The position numbers and the translations under genes are program-made. Below are positions 42,632 through 50,397 of a DNA stretch of 64,000 nt, piece by piece. Each line of letters opens with the position of its first letter. The stretch's first letter is position 1. The notes under the pieces were generated by a model, which saw only the letters and a program-made list of their open reading frames with translations, searched no databases and had not been told where the DNA came from. Where the stretch lies: NCBI RefSeq assembly GCF_001514115.1, contig NZ_KQ948464.1, positions 232,382-296,381 on the forward strand, given 5' to 3'. Origin of the DNA: Streptomyces olivochromogenes. GTDB taxonomy: Bacteria > Actinomycetota > Actinomycetes > Streptomycetales > Streptomycetaceae.

Positions 42632-44227
42632 TCAGTGGCCGACCTCCACGCCCCCGGCCGAAACGACTTCGGACTCACCCTCACCCGACACCCCTTCCTC
42701 CGACACCCTCTCCTCCGACACGACCTCCTCCGACAAAACCTGGGTCGCACCCTGGTCCGAGGCTCCGGCGGGCCGGCCGTCGCGCATCAGGAAGACGGCG
42801 AGGACGGCCGCGACCAGGACTCCCGCCCCGCCCGCCAGGAAGCTCGCCGACATCGCGCTGGTGAAGGCGTCGTGGGCGGAGGCCAGCAGGGACTTGTCGC
42901 CGGTGCGGGCGGCGACGGCGAGGGCGTCGCCGATCGAGTGGCGGGCGGCGGCCGGGGCAGCGGCGGGCATGTGGCCGGTGAAGGTGCTGGAGAGGACCGC
43001 GCCGAGGACGGCGACACCGAGCGCGGCGCCGGCCTGCTGGACGGTGTCATTGAGCGCGGAGCCCACACCGGCGTGCTCGTCCGGGATCGCACCCATCATG
43101 GCCGACATCGCCGCGGGCATGGTCAGCCCGCCACCGGCGCCCATGAGGCACATGGCACCGGCGAGGACGCCCCACCCACTCTCCGGGTTCAGCGTGGACA
43201 GCAGCCCGAACCCGGAGGCGATGACGAGGAGTCCGAAGACCACCATGGCGCGGTTGCCGGTCTTCGGCAGCAGGGCGGCGCCGACGCTGTTGAAGGCGAG
43301 GGTCGCGAGGGCCAGCGGGGTGAAGGCGAGACCGGTCTGGGTGGCGGAGTAGCCGAGGACGAACTGCAGGTACTGGGTCAGCACCAGCATCAGGCCGCCC
43401 TGGGCCAGGGTCAGCAGCACGAGGGAGAAGCTGGCGCCGGTGAAGACACGGTTGCGGTAGATCGAGACCGGGATCATCGGCGAGGAGCAGCGGCTCTCCC
43501 ACACCCCGAACCCGACCAGTGCGAGCACGGCGACGCCGAGCGAGAGCTGCGTGCCCTGCTGACTCAGCCCGCCCTTGGGGAACTCGATGATCGTCCAGAT
43601 GAGCGCGGTCATGCCGACCATCGACAGCACCATGCCGATCGGATCGGCCTTGCGCCAGGGCCCTTTGGACTCGGGCATGAGGACCAGCGCGGCGATGATC
43701 GCGAGACCGGCGATGGGGATGTTGAGGAGGAAGACGACCCCCCACCAGAAGTGGGCCAGCAGCGCGCCGCCGACGACCGGACCGCCGACGAGCCCGACCA
43801 TGGCGACGGCGCTCCAGGCGGCGATGGCCTTGGGCCGCTCGGCGTCGTCGAAGACGGTGACCAGGATCGACAGCGTGCTGGGCATGATCAGCGCGCCCCC
43901 GACGCCCATCAGCACCCGCCCCAGGATCAGTGCCCCGGGCGTGGCGGCCTCCATGGCCACCACCGAGGCCGCCCCGAAGAGCGCGAGCCCGATGACCATC
44001 ACCTTCCGCCGCCCGAACTTGTCGGAGAGGCTGCCCGCGGTCAGCAGCAGCCCGGCGAAGACCAGCATGTACGAGTCGAGGATCCACTGGAGGTCCTGGG
44101 CGCTGGCCTTCAGGTCCTCGGCGATCGTCGGGATCGCCACGGTGAGAACCATGTTGTCGACGACCAGCACCAGGGTGCTGAGGCACAACACGATCAGGAT
44201 GAGCCAGCGACGCGGATGACGGTCCAT
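42632..44227 (-). CDS. DHA2-type MFS exporter (14 TM)
   Basis: A 531-residue protein from the ATG at 44227. LVVDNMVLTVAIPTI is the TM1 motif, GSLSDKFGRRKVM is motif A, and AMVGLVGGPVVGGALL is motif C. The cytoplasmic tail is an unusual acidic run of SEE-V/E-R-VSEE repeats encoded by tandem DNA repeats (42660-42740). It diverges from a TetR gene, the likely regulator. Confidence 0.88.
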   Translation of the reverse strand: MDRHPRRWLILIVLCLSTLVLVVDNMVLTVAIPTIAEDLKASAQDLQWILDSYMLVFAGLLLTAGSLSDKFGRRKVMVIGLALFGAASVVAMEAATPGALILGRVLMGVGGALIMPSTLSILVTVFDDAERPKAIAAWSAVAMVGLVGGPVVGGALLAHFWWGVVFLLNIPIAGLAIIAALVLMPESKGPWRKADPIGMVLSMVGMTALIWTIIEFPKGGLSQQGTQLSLGVAVLALVGFGVWESRCSSPMIPVSIYRNRVFTGASFSLVLLTLAQGGLMLVLTQYLQFVLGYSATQTGLAFTPLALATLAFNSVGAALLPKTGNRAMVVFGLLVIASGFGLLSTLNPESGWGVLAGAMCLMGAGGGLTMPAAMSAMMGAIPDEHAGVGSALNDTVQQAGAALGVAVLGAVLSSTFTGHMPAAAPAAARHSIGDALAVAARTGDKSLLASAHDAFTSAMSASFLAGGAGVLVAAVLAVFLMRDGRPAGASDQGATQVLSEEVVSEERVSEEGVSGEGESEVVSAGGVEVGH

Positions 44228-44278
44228 CTCACTACCTCTCGAACGACGGGCTGAGCCGCACACACCGTGCGCTCTGTG

Positions 44279-44328
44279 GAACACCGTACGGCGATGCGCA
44301 CACTGTACGCAAGAGAGAACACCGTACG
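44279..44328. promoter_or_regulatory. Repeated 12-mer in the MFS-TetR divergent gap
   Basis: GAACACCGTACG occurs at 44279-44290 and 44317-44328. Further GTACGC/GCGTAC and TGTGCGC words fill the gap up to 44380. These are candidate TetR sites over both promoters. Confidence 0.5.
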
Positions 44329-44401
44329 AATCCATGGGCACGCGTACGCACCCTGCGCATGCTGTGCGCTACGGTGACCGGACCGGGAGAGAGGAAGCCG
44401 A

Positions 44402-45151
44402 ATGTCCCCCCAGGAGCAGGCCGAAACGGGGCCGCAGACGCCCGTCCAGTCGGTGTGGACCCGCCCCCGGGCCGGCCGCGAACAGCCGGCGCTGAGCCGG
44501 GACCAGATCGTCGCCGAAGCGCTACGCCTGCTCGACTCCGACGGCATCGACGCCCTGAGCATGCGCAAGCTCGGCACCCGCCTCGGCGCCGGAGCCACCT
44601 CGCTCTACCGGCACGTGGCCAACAAGGACGAGCTCATCGAGCTGGCCATCGACGAGATCTACGGCGAAATCGAGATCCCCCGGTCCACCGACCCCGCGAC
44701 CTGGCGCGCGGACGCGACCGGCTGCGCCCAGAGCCTGCGCGCGACGATGCTGCGCCACCCGTGGATCGCCTCGGTCCTCGGCGAGATGGGCATGTCGTAC
44801 CTCGGCCCGAACGCGATGCGCCTGGCCGAGTTCCTGCTCGCCCTCTTCACCCGCGCGGGCCTGCCCACCGCCGAGGCCGACCAGGCCGCCTCGACCCTCG
44901 TCGCCTACGTCACCGGCATGGCCACCAGCGAGGCCGCCTACCTCAACGTCCTCGCCCGCAGCGGCCACACCGAACAGCAGTACGTGGAAAGCCTCTGGCC
45001 CACCGCCGAACAGGCCGCCGAGTCCTACCCCCACCTCCGCGAGGGCTACGCCGAACAACGCGGCAAGGATCCCCGCACCGCCCGCGACGAGAACTTCCAG
45101 TACGGCCTCGACCGCGTCCTGGACGGCCTGGAAACCCGAATCATCCACTGA
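44402..45151 (+). CDS. TetR family regulator (TetR_C type)
   Basis: A 249-residue protein, ATG at 44402 behind GAGAGGAAG. A Pro/Gln-rich N-tail precedes the HTH at about 30-80 (IVAEALRLLDSDGIDALSMRKLGTRLGAGATSLYRHVANKDEL). A classical tetracycline-repressor-type C-terminal domain follows. It is divergent from a DHA2 exporter gene and should repress it until the drug binds. Confidence 0.9.
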   Translation: MSPQEQAETGPQTPVQSVWTRPRAGREQPALSRDQIVAEALRLLDSDGIDALSMRKLGTRLGAGATSLYRHVANKDELIELAIDEIYGEIEIPRSTDPATWRADATGCAQSLRATMLRHPWIASVLGEMGMSYLGPNAMRLAEFLLALFTRAGLPTAEADQAASTLVAYVTGMATSEAAYLNVLARSGHTEQQYVESLWPTAEQAAESYPHLREGYAEQRGKDPRTARDENFQYGLDRVLDGLETRIIH

Positions 45152-45219
45152 CCGAACGCCAGAACCCCCACCCCACCGAATCCGCTACGCTAGTCGCCGG
45201 GTCTCCCAGAGATCCCCCC

Positions 45220-45292
45220 GCCTTCGTAGCTCAGGGGATAGAGCACCGCTCTCCTAAAGCGGGTGTCGCAGGTTCGAATCCTGCCGGGGGCA
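45220..45292 (+). tRNA. tRNA-Arg (anticodon CCT)
   Basis: The 73-nt sequence folds into a full cloverleaf. Acceptor GCCTTCG pairs with CGGGGGC (two G-T pairs). The anticodon arm CCGCT-CTCCTAA-AGCGG gives anticodon CCT, and the T arm is GCAGGTTCGAATCCTGC. The discriminator is A. CCA is not encoded. Its 3' end adjoins a terminator and then an integrase gene, the usual layout of an integration site. Confidence 0.95.
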
Positions 45293-45299
45293 CTAGGCA

Positions 45300-45333
45300 A
45301 AAGGCCCCGGACCGATCATGGTCCGGGGCCTTT
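45300..45333. terminator. Terminator between tRNA-Arg and the integrase gene
   Basis: A 14-bp perfect stem (AAAGGCCCCGGACC with its complement, 45300-45313 and 45320-45333) with a 6-nt loop, A/T-flanked on both sides. It can end the tRNA transcript and the convergent int transcript. Confidence 0.9.
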
Positions 45334-45361
45334 GACGGCAGCATTTGACGGCAGTCGCCTC

Positions 45362-46507
45362 TCAGGCAGCAGGCAGGCGGCGCTTGAGCAGGCGATCCAT
45401 GTGGCTGATCGCCTCCCGCTGCGTGTCGTGCACGACGTGCGTGTAGACGTCCATCGTGATGCTGATCTGGCTGTGTCCGAGGATCTCCATGATGACCCGC
45501 GGGGCGACCCCGGCCGCAGTCAGCAGCGTCGCGCAGCCGTGCCGTGCATCATGCAGCCGAACCACCCGCAGCCCGGCGTCTGCGGCAACCCGAGTGAAGG
45601 ACCGGTAGACGTTCCGCGGCTCCACCGGCCGGCCGTTCCTCGTCGCGAAGACGTGGCCGTCCTCAGACCAGGCGACGCCGGTACGCGCGAACGCCTCCCG
45701 TTGCCGGAGCCGGTGCCACCGCAGCGGGGCGAGGCACAGGGCGGGCATCGGAACCACCCGACTGCGACGGCTCTTGGGGTCGTCGTCATAGAGCGTGCCC
45801 CTGCGACGCTGGGTCTGCTGACGCACGTGCAGCACCCGGTTGTCCAAGTCCAGGTCCGACCAGCGCAGGCCCACCAGTTCACCGCGGCGCAGTCCCATGG
45901 CGACGGCGAGCACGAACGCGGCGTAGAGCGGGTCGCTTCGTGCCGCCTCCAGGAACGACAGGGTCTCCTCCAGCGTCCACGGGCGAATCTCCCGCTGCTT
46001 GACGCGCGGCGGCTCCACCAGCGCGGCGACATTGCGTGTGATCAGTTCCTCTCGGACGGCTGCCGAGAGCGCCGTGCGCAGCACCCGGTGTGCTTCCTTC
46101 CCGGTCGCGGCCGTGTGGGCGCCTTGCACTCGAGTGATGAAGCGGCGCACGTCGGCAACGCTCAGAGATTCCAGCCGCTTGGGGCCCAGGATCGGGACCA
46201 GGTAGAGCCGCACGTGAGCCTCGTACTTGTCGTACGTGCTGAGCTTGCGGCGCGGCTCGACGTAGTGCTTCAGCCAGTAGGGCAGCCACTCGGAGAGCTT
46301 GGCGGAGCGGGTGGGCGTGGGGATGCCTTGGCGGTCGCGTCGGACCAGTTCCTGGCGTTTGGTGTCGCACTCCTCCCAGGTGGCGCCATAGACCGTCTTG
46401 CGCTTGCGGGTGCCGTCAGGCTGCGGAACGTACACACGGGCTTCGTACCGGCCATCCTTGCGCTGCCAGATGCTGCCGGCGCCGTTTGGATTCCTCTTGC
46501 GTGCCAT
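45362..46507 (-). CDS. int: Tyrosine-type site-specific integrase
   Basis: A 381-residue recombinase. The N-terminal GAGSIWQRKDGRYEARVYV is an arm-binding (AP2-like) domain. A core-binding SAM-like domain spans about 65-160. The catalytic domain has the first Arg in MGLRRGELVGLRWSD, HDARHG (His-x-x-Arg), LGHSQ, and the nucleophile Tyr in TMDVYTHV. It inserts the element at the tRNA-Arg gene beside it. Its start overlaps the xis stop region at 46507. Confidence 0.95.
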   Translation of the reverse strand: MARKRNPNGAGSIWQRKDGRYEARVYVPQPDGTRKRKTVYGATWEECDTKRQELVRRDRQGIPTPTRSAKLSEWLPYWLKHYVEPRRKLSTYDKYEAHVRLYLVPILGPKRLESLSVADVRRFITRVQGAHTAATGKEAHRVLRTALSAAVREELITRNVAALVEPPRVKQREIRPWTLEETLSFLEAARSDPLYAAFVLAVAMGLRRGELVGLRWSDLDLDNRVLHVRQQTQRRRGTLYDDDPKSRRSRVVPMPALCLAPLRWHRLRQREAFARTGVAWSEDGHVFATRNGRPVEPRNVYRSFTRVAADAGLRVVRLHDARHGCATLLTAAGVAPRVIMEILGHSQISITMDVYTHVVHDTQREAISHMDRLLKRRLPAA

Positions 46508-46704
46508 CAGGCGGCTTCCTCCAACTGGTCATTGATGAAGGCTCGAAGAGCATCGGCAGGCACGCGGCGGCATCGGCCGATCTTGATGCTCTTGAGCTGT
46601 CGAGAGCGGATGAGGTCGTAGACCTTGAAACGGCTGAGGCTCAGTGCCTCCATCACTTCGGGAACCGTGAGCGCTTGGTGAGTGGTGGGCAGGGCGGAAC
46701 TCAC
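46507..46704 (-). CDS. xis: Excisionase-like MerR/HTH_17 protein
   Basis: A 65-residue DNA-binding protein. I use the GTG at 46704, preceded by GGAGG 5 nt upstream, rather than the longer frame. ALTVPEVMEALSLSRFKVYDLIRSRQL and KIGRCRRVPADALRAFI form the excisionase-type winged helix. It directs the integrase to excise the element. Stop and int start meet at 46507. Confidence 0.9.
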   Translation of the reverse strand: MSSALPTTHQALTVPEVMEALSLSRFKVYDLIRSRQLKSIKIGRCRRVPADALRAFINDQLEEAA

Positions 46705-46871
46705 TGCGGCCTCCCAAACGGGGCTGTTGGCTTCCTTCTGGGGAATCCGCCACGTCCGCCACGCCGCCACATCGCAGGTCAGAGCCTTGATCGTGTGGCG
46801 GATAGCGTTTTTGTGGCGGATAGGTACCGCCACACCCAGGGGATGCGGCGGCACCGGGAGAGCCGGTTTGG

Positions 46872-48101
46872 TCAGCCGGCGAGGACGGGCTGTGTGGCGG
46901 TTTCCGCGGACGTGTGGCGGATAGCTGTGGCGCTATCCGCCACGGATTCACCCCCGCTGACCTGCGGTGTGGCGGACGTGGCGGACGTGGCGGATTCTCC
47001 GGGGGGCGGAGGGCAGTACCTCACCCACGCGTCCGCGAGGTCTTCCGCGTAGTAGCCCTTGGGGAAGCCCGACGGGGTGCGGATGCCGCGCGACTTGATC
47101 GGCTTGTTCGCGTGAGTGACGTACTGCCCCAACAGCCGTCCCAGAGTGCGGGAGTTGATCGGCTTGTCGTCCAGATCGCCCCACGGTCCGTCGTCCATGC
47201 GCAGCAGGCATTCGATGATCGCGGCGGTCGGCATGCGGTCTGCGCCGCAGAACACCTTGTCTCGCAGGTCCGTCAACAGCCTGATGCCGATGGAGGATTC
47301 GTCGTTGTCGTGGGCTGCGCTGATCAGTTCCACACAGGCGGCCCGCGCCCGTGCCGGCCAGTCGCCCCCGGCTGCGTCCGCGACGGCGAGCAGGGGCTCC
47401 CACACATCGGCGGGACGGTCGGTGACGCCTTCGGGCATCTCGGGCCACGCGTTCGCCACGCGGTCGCGGACGGTGTCGGCCCATTTGGCGAGGCGCTCGC
47501 GCAGGGCGTGGCCTTGCTTCTCGTGGGTGCGCTGCCGGTAGGGCTCCACTTTCTCGTTGGGGGCGCGCTTGCGCATGCGGACGATGACCGCGCGCGTGAG
47601 AACGGTGTTGGGCAGGGACCCGAGCCCGGCCATGGCGACCGCGCAGTAGGAATCGAAGACCTGCGCGTTCTGGTTGGAGCCTTCGCCGACGCAGCGCAGG
47701 GCGCCGCCGATGCGCCGGTATCCGGCGTTCAGGAAGCCGCGCAGGGCCTCATCGGCGCCGGCCCTGGGACCGAAGATCGTGTCCACCTCGTCGAACAGCA
47801 CGGTGGGCAGTCCTTCGGCCGAGTCGACCAGCCGGTAGAGGGCATTGGCGGATGCGGACACGGTGGCGACCGGTCGGGGGGTGAGCAGTTCCACGATCTC
47901 CAGCGCCCGCGACTTCCCCGACCCGGGCTCCGGGGACAGGAACGCGATCCTTGGCGTCGTCTCGAAGCACTCGATCAGATGGGCGTGCGCGTCCCACAGG
48001 GCCACGGCGACGTAGGCGGCTTCCCGGGGGAAGACGTTGAAGCGGCGGTGGAAGGCTTCCACCTCATTCAGCAGCGCGGCCCCGTCAATGGTGGCGGTCA
48101 T
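46872..48101 (-). CDS. DUF3631 P-loop ATPase (replication helper of Prim-Pol AICE)
   Basis: A 409-residue protein from the ATG at 48101 with AGGAGG 7 nt upstream. Walker A is EPGSGKSRALE and Walker B LPTVLFDEVDTIFG. RAVIVRMRKRAPNE is a conserved arginine-rich sensor region, and the DUF3631 C-terminal part follows. Such proteins accompany phage- or plasmid-type Prim-Pol genes and probably act as replicative helicase. The last 40 residues are low-complexity Ser/Ala/Thr. Its start overlaps the stop of the 65-codon gene upstream (ATGA). Confidence 0.85.
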   Translation of the reverse strand: MTATIDGAALLNEVEAFHRRFNVFPREAAYVAVALWDAHAHLIECFETTPRIAFLSPEPGSGKSRALEIVELLTPRPVATVSASANALYRLVDSAEGLPTVLFDEVDTIFGPRAGADEALRGFLNAGYRRIGGALRCVGEGSNQNAQVFDSYCAVAMAGLGSLPNTVLTRAVIVRMRKRAPNEKVEPYRQRTHEKQGHALRERLAKWADTVRDRVANAWPEMPEGVTDRPADVWEPLLAVADAAGGDWPARARAACVELISAAHDNDESSIGIRLLTDLRDKVFCGADRMPTAAIIECLLRMDDGPWGDLDDKPINSRTLGRLLGQYVTHANKPIKSRGIRTPSGFPKGYYAEDLADAWVRYCPPPPGESATSATSATPQVSGGESVADSATAIRHTSAETATQPVLAG

Positions 48102-48295
48102 GCGGCATACCTCCTGTCGGAGCAGCGGGCCGTGCCCGCGATACGGAGGACAGTGGGAAGAGCTGAAAGGACGCCCTGACGGGCGAACTTCTCTCGGGCG
48201 CCCACACCCGTTGCCCCGCAGGCCCGTTCGGCGTCCTGCGGGCCGTCCATGGCGGGGATGGGGCAATCCAGGCGGGGGGAGCGGGGGGCGGTCAT
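48098..48295 (-). CDS. Small coupled ORF between Prim-Pol and DUF3631 genes
   Basis: A 65-codon ORF whose ATG overlaps the Prim-Pol stop (ATGA at 48292-48295) and whose stop overlaps the DUF3631 ATG (ATGA at 48098-48101). Perfect overlaps at both ends make it likely to be translated. The protein is basic, has three Cys (positions about 10, 26 and 59) and no recognised domain. Confidence 0.6.
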   Translation of the reverse strand: MTAPRSPRLDCPIPAMDGPQDAERACGATGVGAREKFARQGVLSALPTVLRIAGTARCSDRRYAA

Positions 48296-49218
48296 ACGGC
48301 CTCCCGCGGTGTGGCGTTGGCGATCAGCCACTCCATGGCGCTGCGGATCGTGGTGCGGCACTCGGCAGCCGGCAGGCCCGTCGACTCCCCCGCCGCCTGG
48401 ATTGCCTCCTCGACCGTGGGGCGGGAGATGTGGCCCCAGGCGACGAACCGGGCCACCTTGCAGGTGCTGCGGTACAGCGTGTTATTCCGCCCGTTCGGGC
48501 CGCCCTCACTGGCGCCCCGGATGACGACGCATTCCCGCTCCAGCGCAGTGCGGGCGGCTTTGGTGCCGTCCCACACAGGTGTCGGGACGGGCGCGGCCGC
48601 CGGTTTAGCCCGCTCGGTGAGAAGAGCGTCGAGCCACCCGGGAAGCGGGGCGACAGGGGCCGCCTCGGCGACTTCGTAGGCGCCCTGCTCGGTGGCGCTG
48701 CCGGGGGCCACGATGTAGCCGCCCCAGGCACGGGTGTCGATGTGCGGGGCAAGCCGCTTCACGCTGCACTTCAACCGCATCCCGGCGGGGGCGGTGAAGT
48801 ACAGGTGGCTGCCCCCGCTGGGAGTCCGCACCTGGTAGGTGAGCGGGAGCGGCTGTCCGGCGCGCTCGCAGAGCGCCTTGAAAGAAGTGGCGCCGTCAGG
48901 CGCTCCTTCCTGCTCCTCCGGTTTGGGCACGTCCAGATCGACAACGAGCAGACCAGCCGGGCCGGTGGCGATACCGACGTTGTACGGGCGGTTCGCCCAC
49001 GCGGTCTGGATCAGGCCCGGGTCGGTGGTCGCCCGCTGCTCCGGGGTGCGGTGCCCGCCGACGCAGCGCCCGGTGCGGGGGCATGCCCGCTCGGGGTGCC
49101 CGGCGGGCCGCTTGGTGTTCGGGTGCAGGGGGATGACGGGCCAGCCGCGCTCTGCGGAGAGCAGAGCGGCAGCCAGCAGATGCAGGCTCTCCAGGGCCAC
49201 GGGCAGGGGCTCGCTCAC
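48292..49218 (-). CDS. Bifunctional DNA primase/polymerase (Prim-Pol)
   Basis: A 308-residue protein with the GTG at 49218 (an ORF continues to 49326). AERGWPVIPLHPNTKRP opens the AEP-type fold. NVGIATGPAGLLVVDLDVPK carries the catalytic acidic pair. TPSGGSHLYF is the conserved SGxH motif, and GGYIVAPGS follows. This defines the Prim-Pol (D5_N-less) family, which primes and replicates the element autonomously in RepPP-type AICEs. The start codon overlaps the stop of a 22-codon upstream ORF. Confidence 0.9.
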   Translation of the reverse strand: MSEPLPVALESLHLLAAALLSAERGWPVIPLHPNTKRPAGHPERACPRTGRCVGGHRTPEQRATTDPGLIQTAWANRPYNVGIATGPAGLLVVDLDVPKPEEQEGAPDGATSFKALCERAGQPLPLTYQVRTPSGGSHLYFTAPAGMRLKCSVKRLAPHIDTRAWGGYIVAPGSATEQGAYEVAEAAPVAPLPGWLDALLTERAKPAAAPVPTPVWDGTKAARTALERECVVIRGASEGGPNGRNNTLYRSTCKVARFVAWGHISRPTVEEAIQAAGESTGLPAAECRTTIRSAMEWLIANATPREAV

Positions 49219-49283
49219 GCCTGCCGCCATGACCAGCGCGGCGGTAAGCCGCACTCTCGCCGAATGTCGGTGGGTTGCGTCAT
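49215..49283 (-). CDS. 22-codon upstream ORF coupled to Prim-Pol
   Basis: ATG at 49283 with GGAGG 10 nt upstream; the stop TGA overlaps the Prim-Pol GTG (GTGA, 49215-49218). It may be a leader ORF that brings ribosomes to the Prim-Pol start, which lacks its own strong Shine-Dalgarno. The peptide (TQPTDIRREC...) has no known match I recognise. Confidence 0.4.
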   Translation of the reverse strand: MTQPTDIRRECGLPPRWSWRQA

Positions 49284-49374
49284 GCTGGAAGACCTCCACA
49301 GGTCTGTTGAAGGGACAGGTGGACAAGGGCGGCCCCGGATTCTTTGGCGAGATGGGGGGCCGCCCTTGGCGTTG

Positions 49375-49833
49375 CTAGAAGGGGGGCTCTTCGCTGTGCT
49401 GCGAGACTCCCGGGATGTCACCGGTCTTGGCCCACGGGTCGTCGCTCGCGGGGCCGTTCTGGGAGGCGCGCTTGGCGTTGATGGTCACGGTGGTGAACCG
49501 GATAGAGGCGCCGATGTCGTCGATCTCGACGGCGAGCATGGAGCGCTTCTCGTCCTGCTCGGTGGTCCAGTCGTGCTGCCGCATCCGCCCGCTGGCCACC
49601 ACGCGGGAGCCCTTCTTGAGGCTGTCGGCGATGCGCTCGGCCAGCGTGCGCCAGGCGGCGCAGCGGTAGAACGCGGTGGTGCCGTCCTTCCACTGGTTGG
49701 AGGTGCGGTCGAAGGTGCGCGGGGTGACGGCGATGGTGAACTTCGCGAGCGCGGCGCCGCCCTCGGTGAACTTCAGCTCGGGGTCGCCGGTCAGGTTGCC
49801 GACGATGGTGATCGGGGTCTCTCCGAACGACAT
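49375..49833 (-). CDS. ssb: Single-stranded DNA-binding protein
   Basis: A 152-residue OB-fold protein from the ATG at 49833. ITIVGNLTGDPELKFTEGGAALAKFTIA is the SSB start, and FYRCAAWRTLAERIADSLKKGSRVVASGR the conserved core. It ends in SEEPPF, the acidic tip that binds replication partners. It is in the replication part of the element, with Prim-Pol downstream. Confidence 0.92.
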   Translation of the reverse strand: MSFGETPITIVGNLTGDPELKFTEGGAALAKFTIAVTPRTFDRTSNQWKDGTTAFYRCAAWRTLAERIADSLKKGSRVVASGRMRQHDWTTEQDEKRSMLAVEIDDIGASIRFTTVTINAKRASQNGPASDDPWAKTGDIPGVSQHSEEPPF

Positions 49834-49849
49834 GCTGTCTCCCAGATGG

Positions 49850-50155
49850 TCAGTGCTTGCGGGCGAGCTTGAGGGTGATGCCGCCGACGCCGACGGGTCC
49901 GGCGGCGCCGGCGATGACGGTGGCGGTGTGGGCGGCGGCATCGAGTAGGAAGCAGAGCGCGGTGACCAGTCCCCAGCCGCCGAGGACCGTGGCCCCGGCG
50001 ATCGCGAACGGGACCACGATCTGGCGCAGCGTGATGGCGTTCTCGTTCGTCGCCGCGGCGATGATGACGACCGGTTGACCGGTCGCCTGCGCGCGGTTCC
50101 AGGCGTCGGCAGGTATGTGCGGGGCGATGATTCCGGGCGGGTCGTTGTGGCCCAT
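49850..50155 (-). CDS. Small membrane protein of the transfer region
   Basis: A 101-residue protein from the ATG at 50155 with AAGGAG 7 nt upstream. It has two hydrophobic segments (about 47-75 and 78-95). Such small membrane proteins between traB and the replication genes are common in AICEs and may belong to the Spd (spread) group, but I cannot assign a family. Confidence 0.6.
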   Translation of the reverse strand: MGHNDPPGIIAPHIPADAWNRAQATGQPVVIIAAATNENAITLRQIVVPFAIAGATVLGGWGLVTALCFLLDAAAHTATVIAGAAGPVGVGGITLKLARKH

Positions 50156-50178
50156 GGCGGGCTCCTTCGGGTGTGCCG

Positions 50179-50209
50179 CGGGCCCGCGCCAACAGGTGGC
50201 GCGGGCCCG
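50179..50209. terminator. Hairpin downstream of the traB repeat cluster
   Basis: CGGGCCCGCGCC pairs with GGCGCGGGCCCG around a 7-nt loop. Confidence 0.75.
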
Positions 50210-50225
50210 TGTGGTGGGTGGGTTG

Positions 50226-50396
50226 CTTGTCGCGTTGCTTGTCGCGTTGCTTGTCCTCTCTCTTGTCGTGTGGCTTGTCGCTTGTCTTGTCTTGTCGCTT
50301 GTCTTGTCGCTTGTCGCCTCCCAGGTCACAAGCCGTTTCCGAGCCCTCACGACGCGTTGCACGGCTTCTCTTCGGGCGGGGGCGACAAGCGACAAG
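50226..50396. repeat. CTTGTC/GACAAG cluster and 16-bp inverted repeat: candidate clt
   Basis: Ten or more copies of CTTGTC lie between 50226 and 50315, often as CTTGTCGC, some overlapping by one base. Two copies of GACAAG in opposite orientation lie at 50384-50396. CTTGTCGCTTGTCGCC (50303-50318) and its exact complement (50381-50396) form a 16-bp inverted repeat. The cluster adjoins the 3' end of traB. In Streptomyces plasmids TraB binds short direct repeats in the clt locus near traB, so this is the best clt candidate in the element. Confidence 0.7.
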
Positions 50397-50397
50397 G

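Noticed and set aside
46507..46854. 115-residue version of the Xis protein
   Set aside because: The GTG at 46704 has the GGAGG site, and residues 1-50 of the long form have no Xis-like pattern.
50220..50330. CTTGTC repeats as a CRISPR array
   Set aside because: Units are 6-8 bp, spacing is irregular and there are no cas genes.
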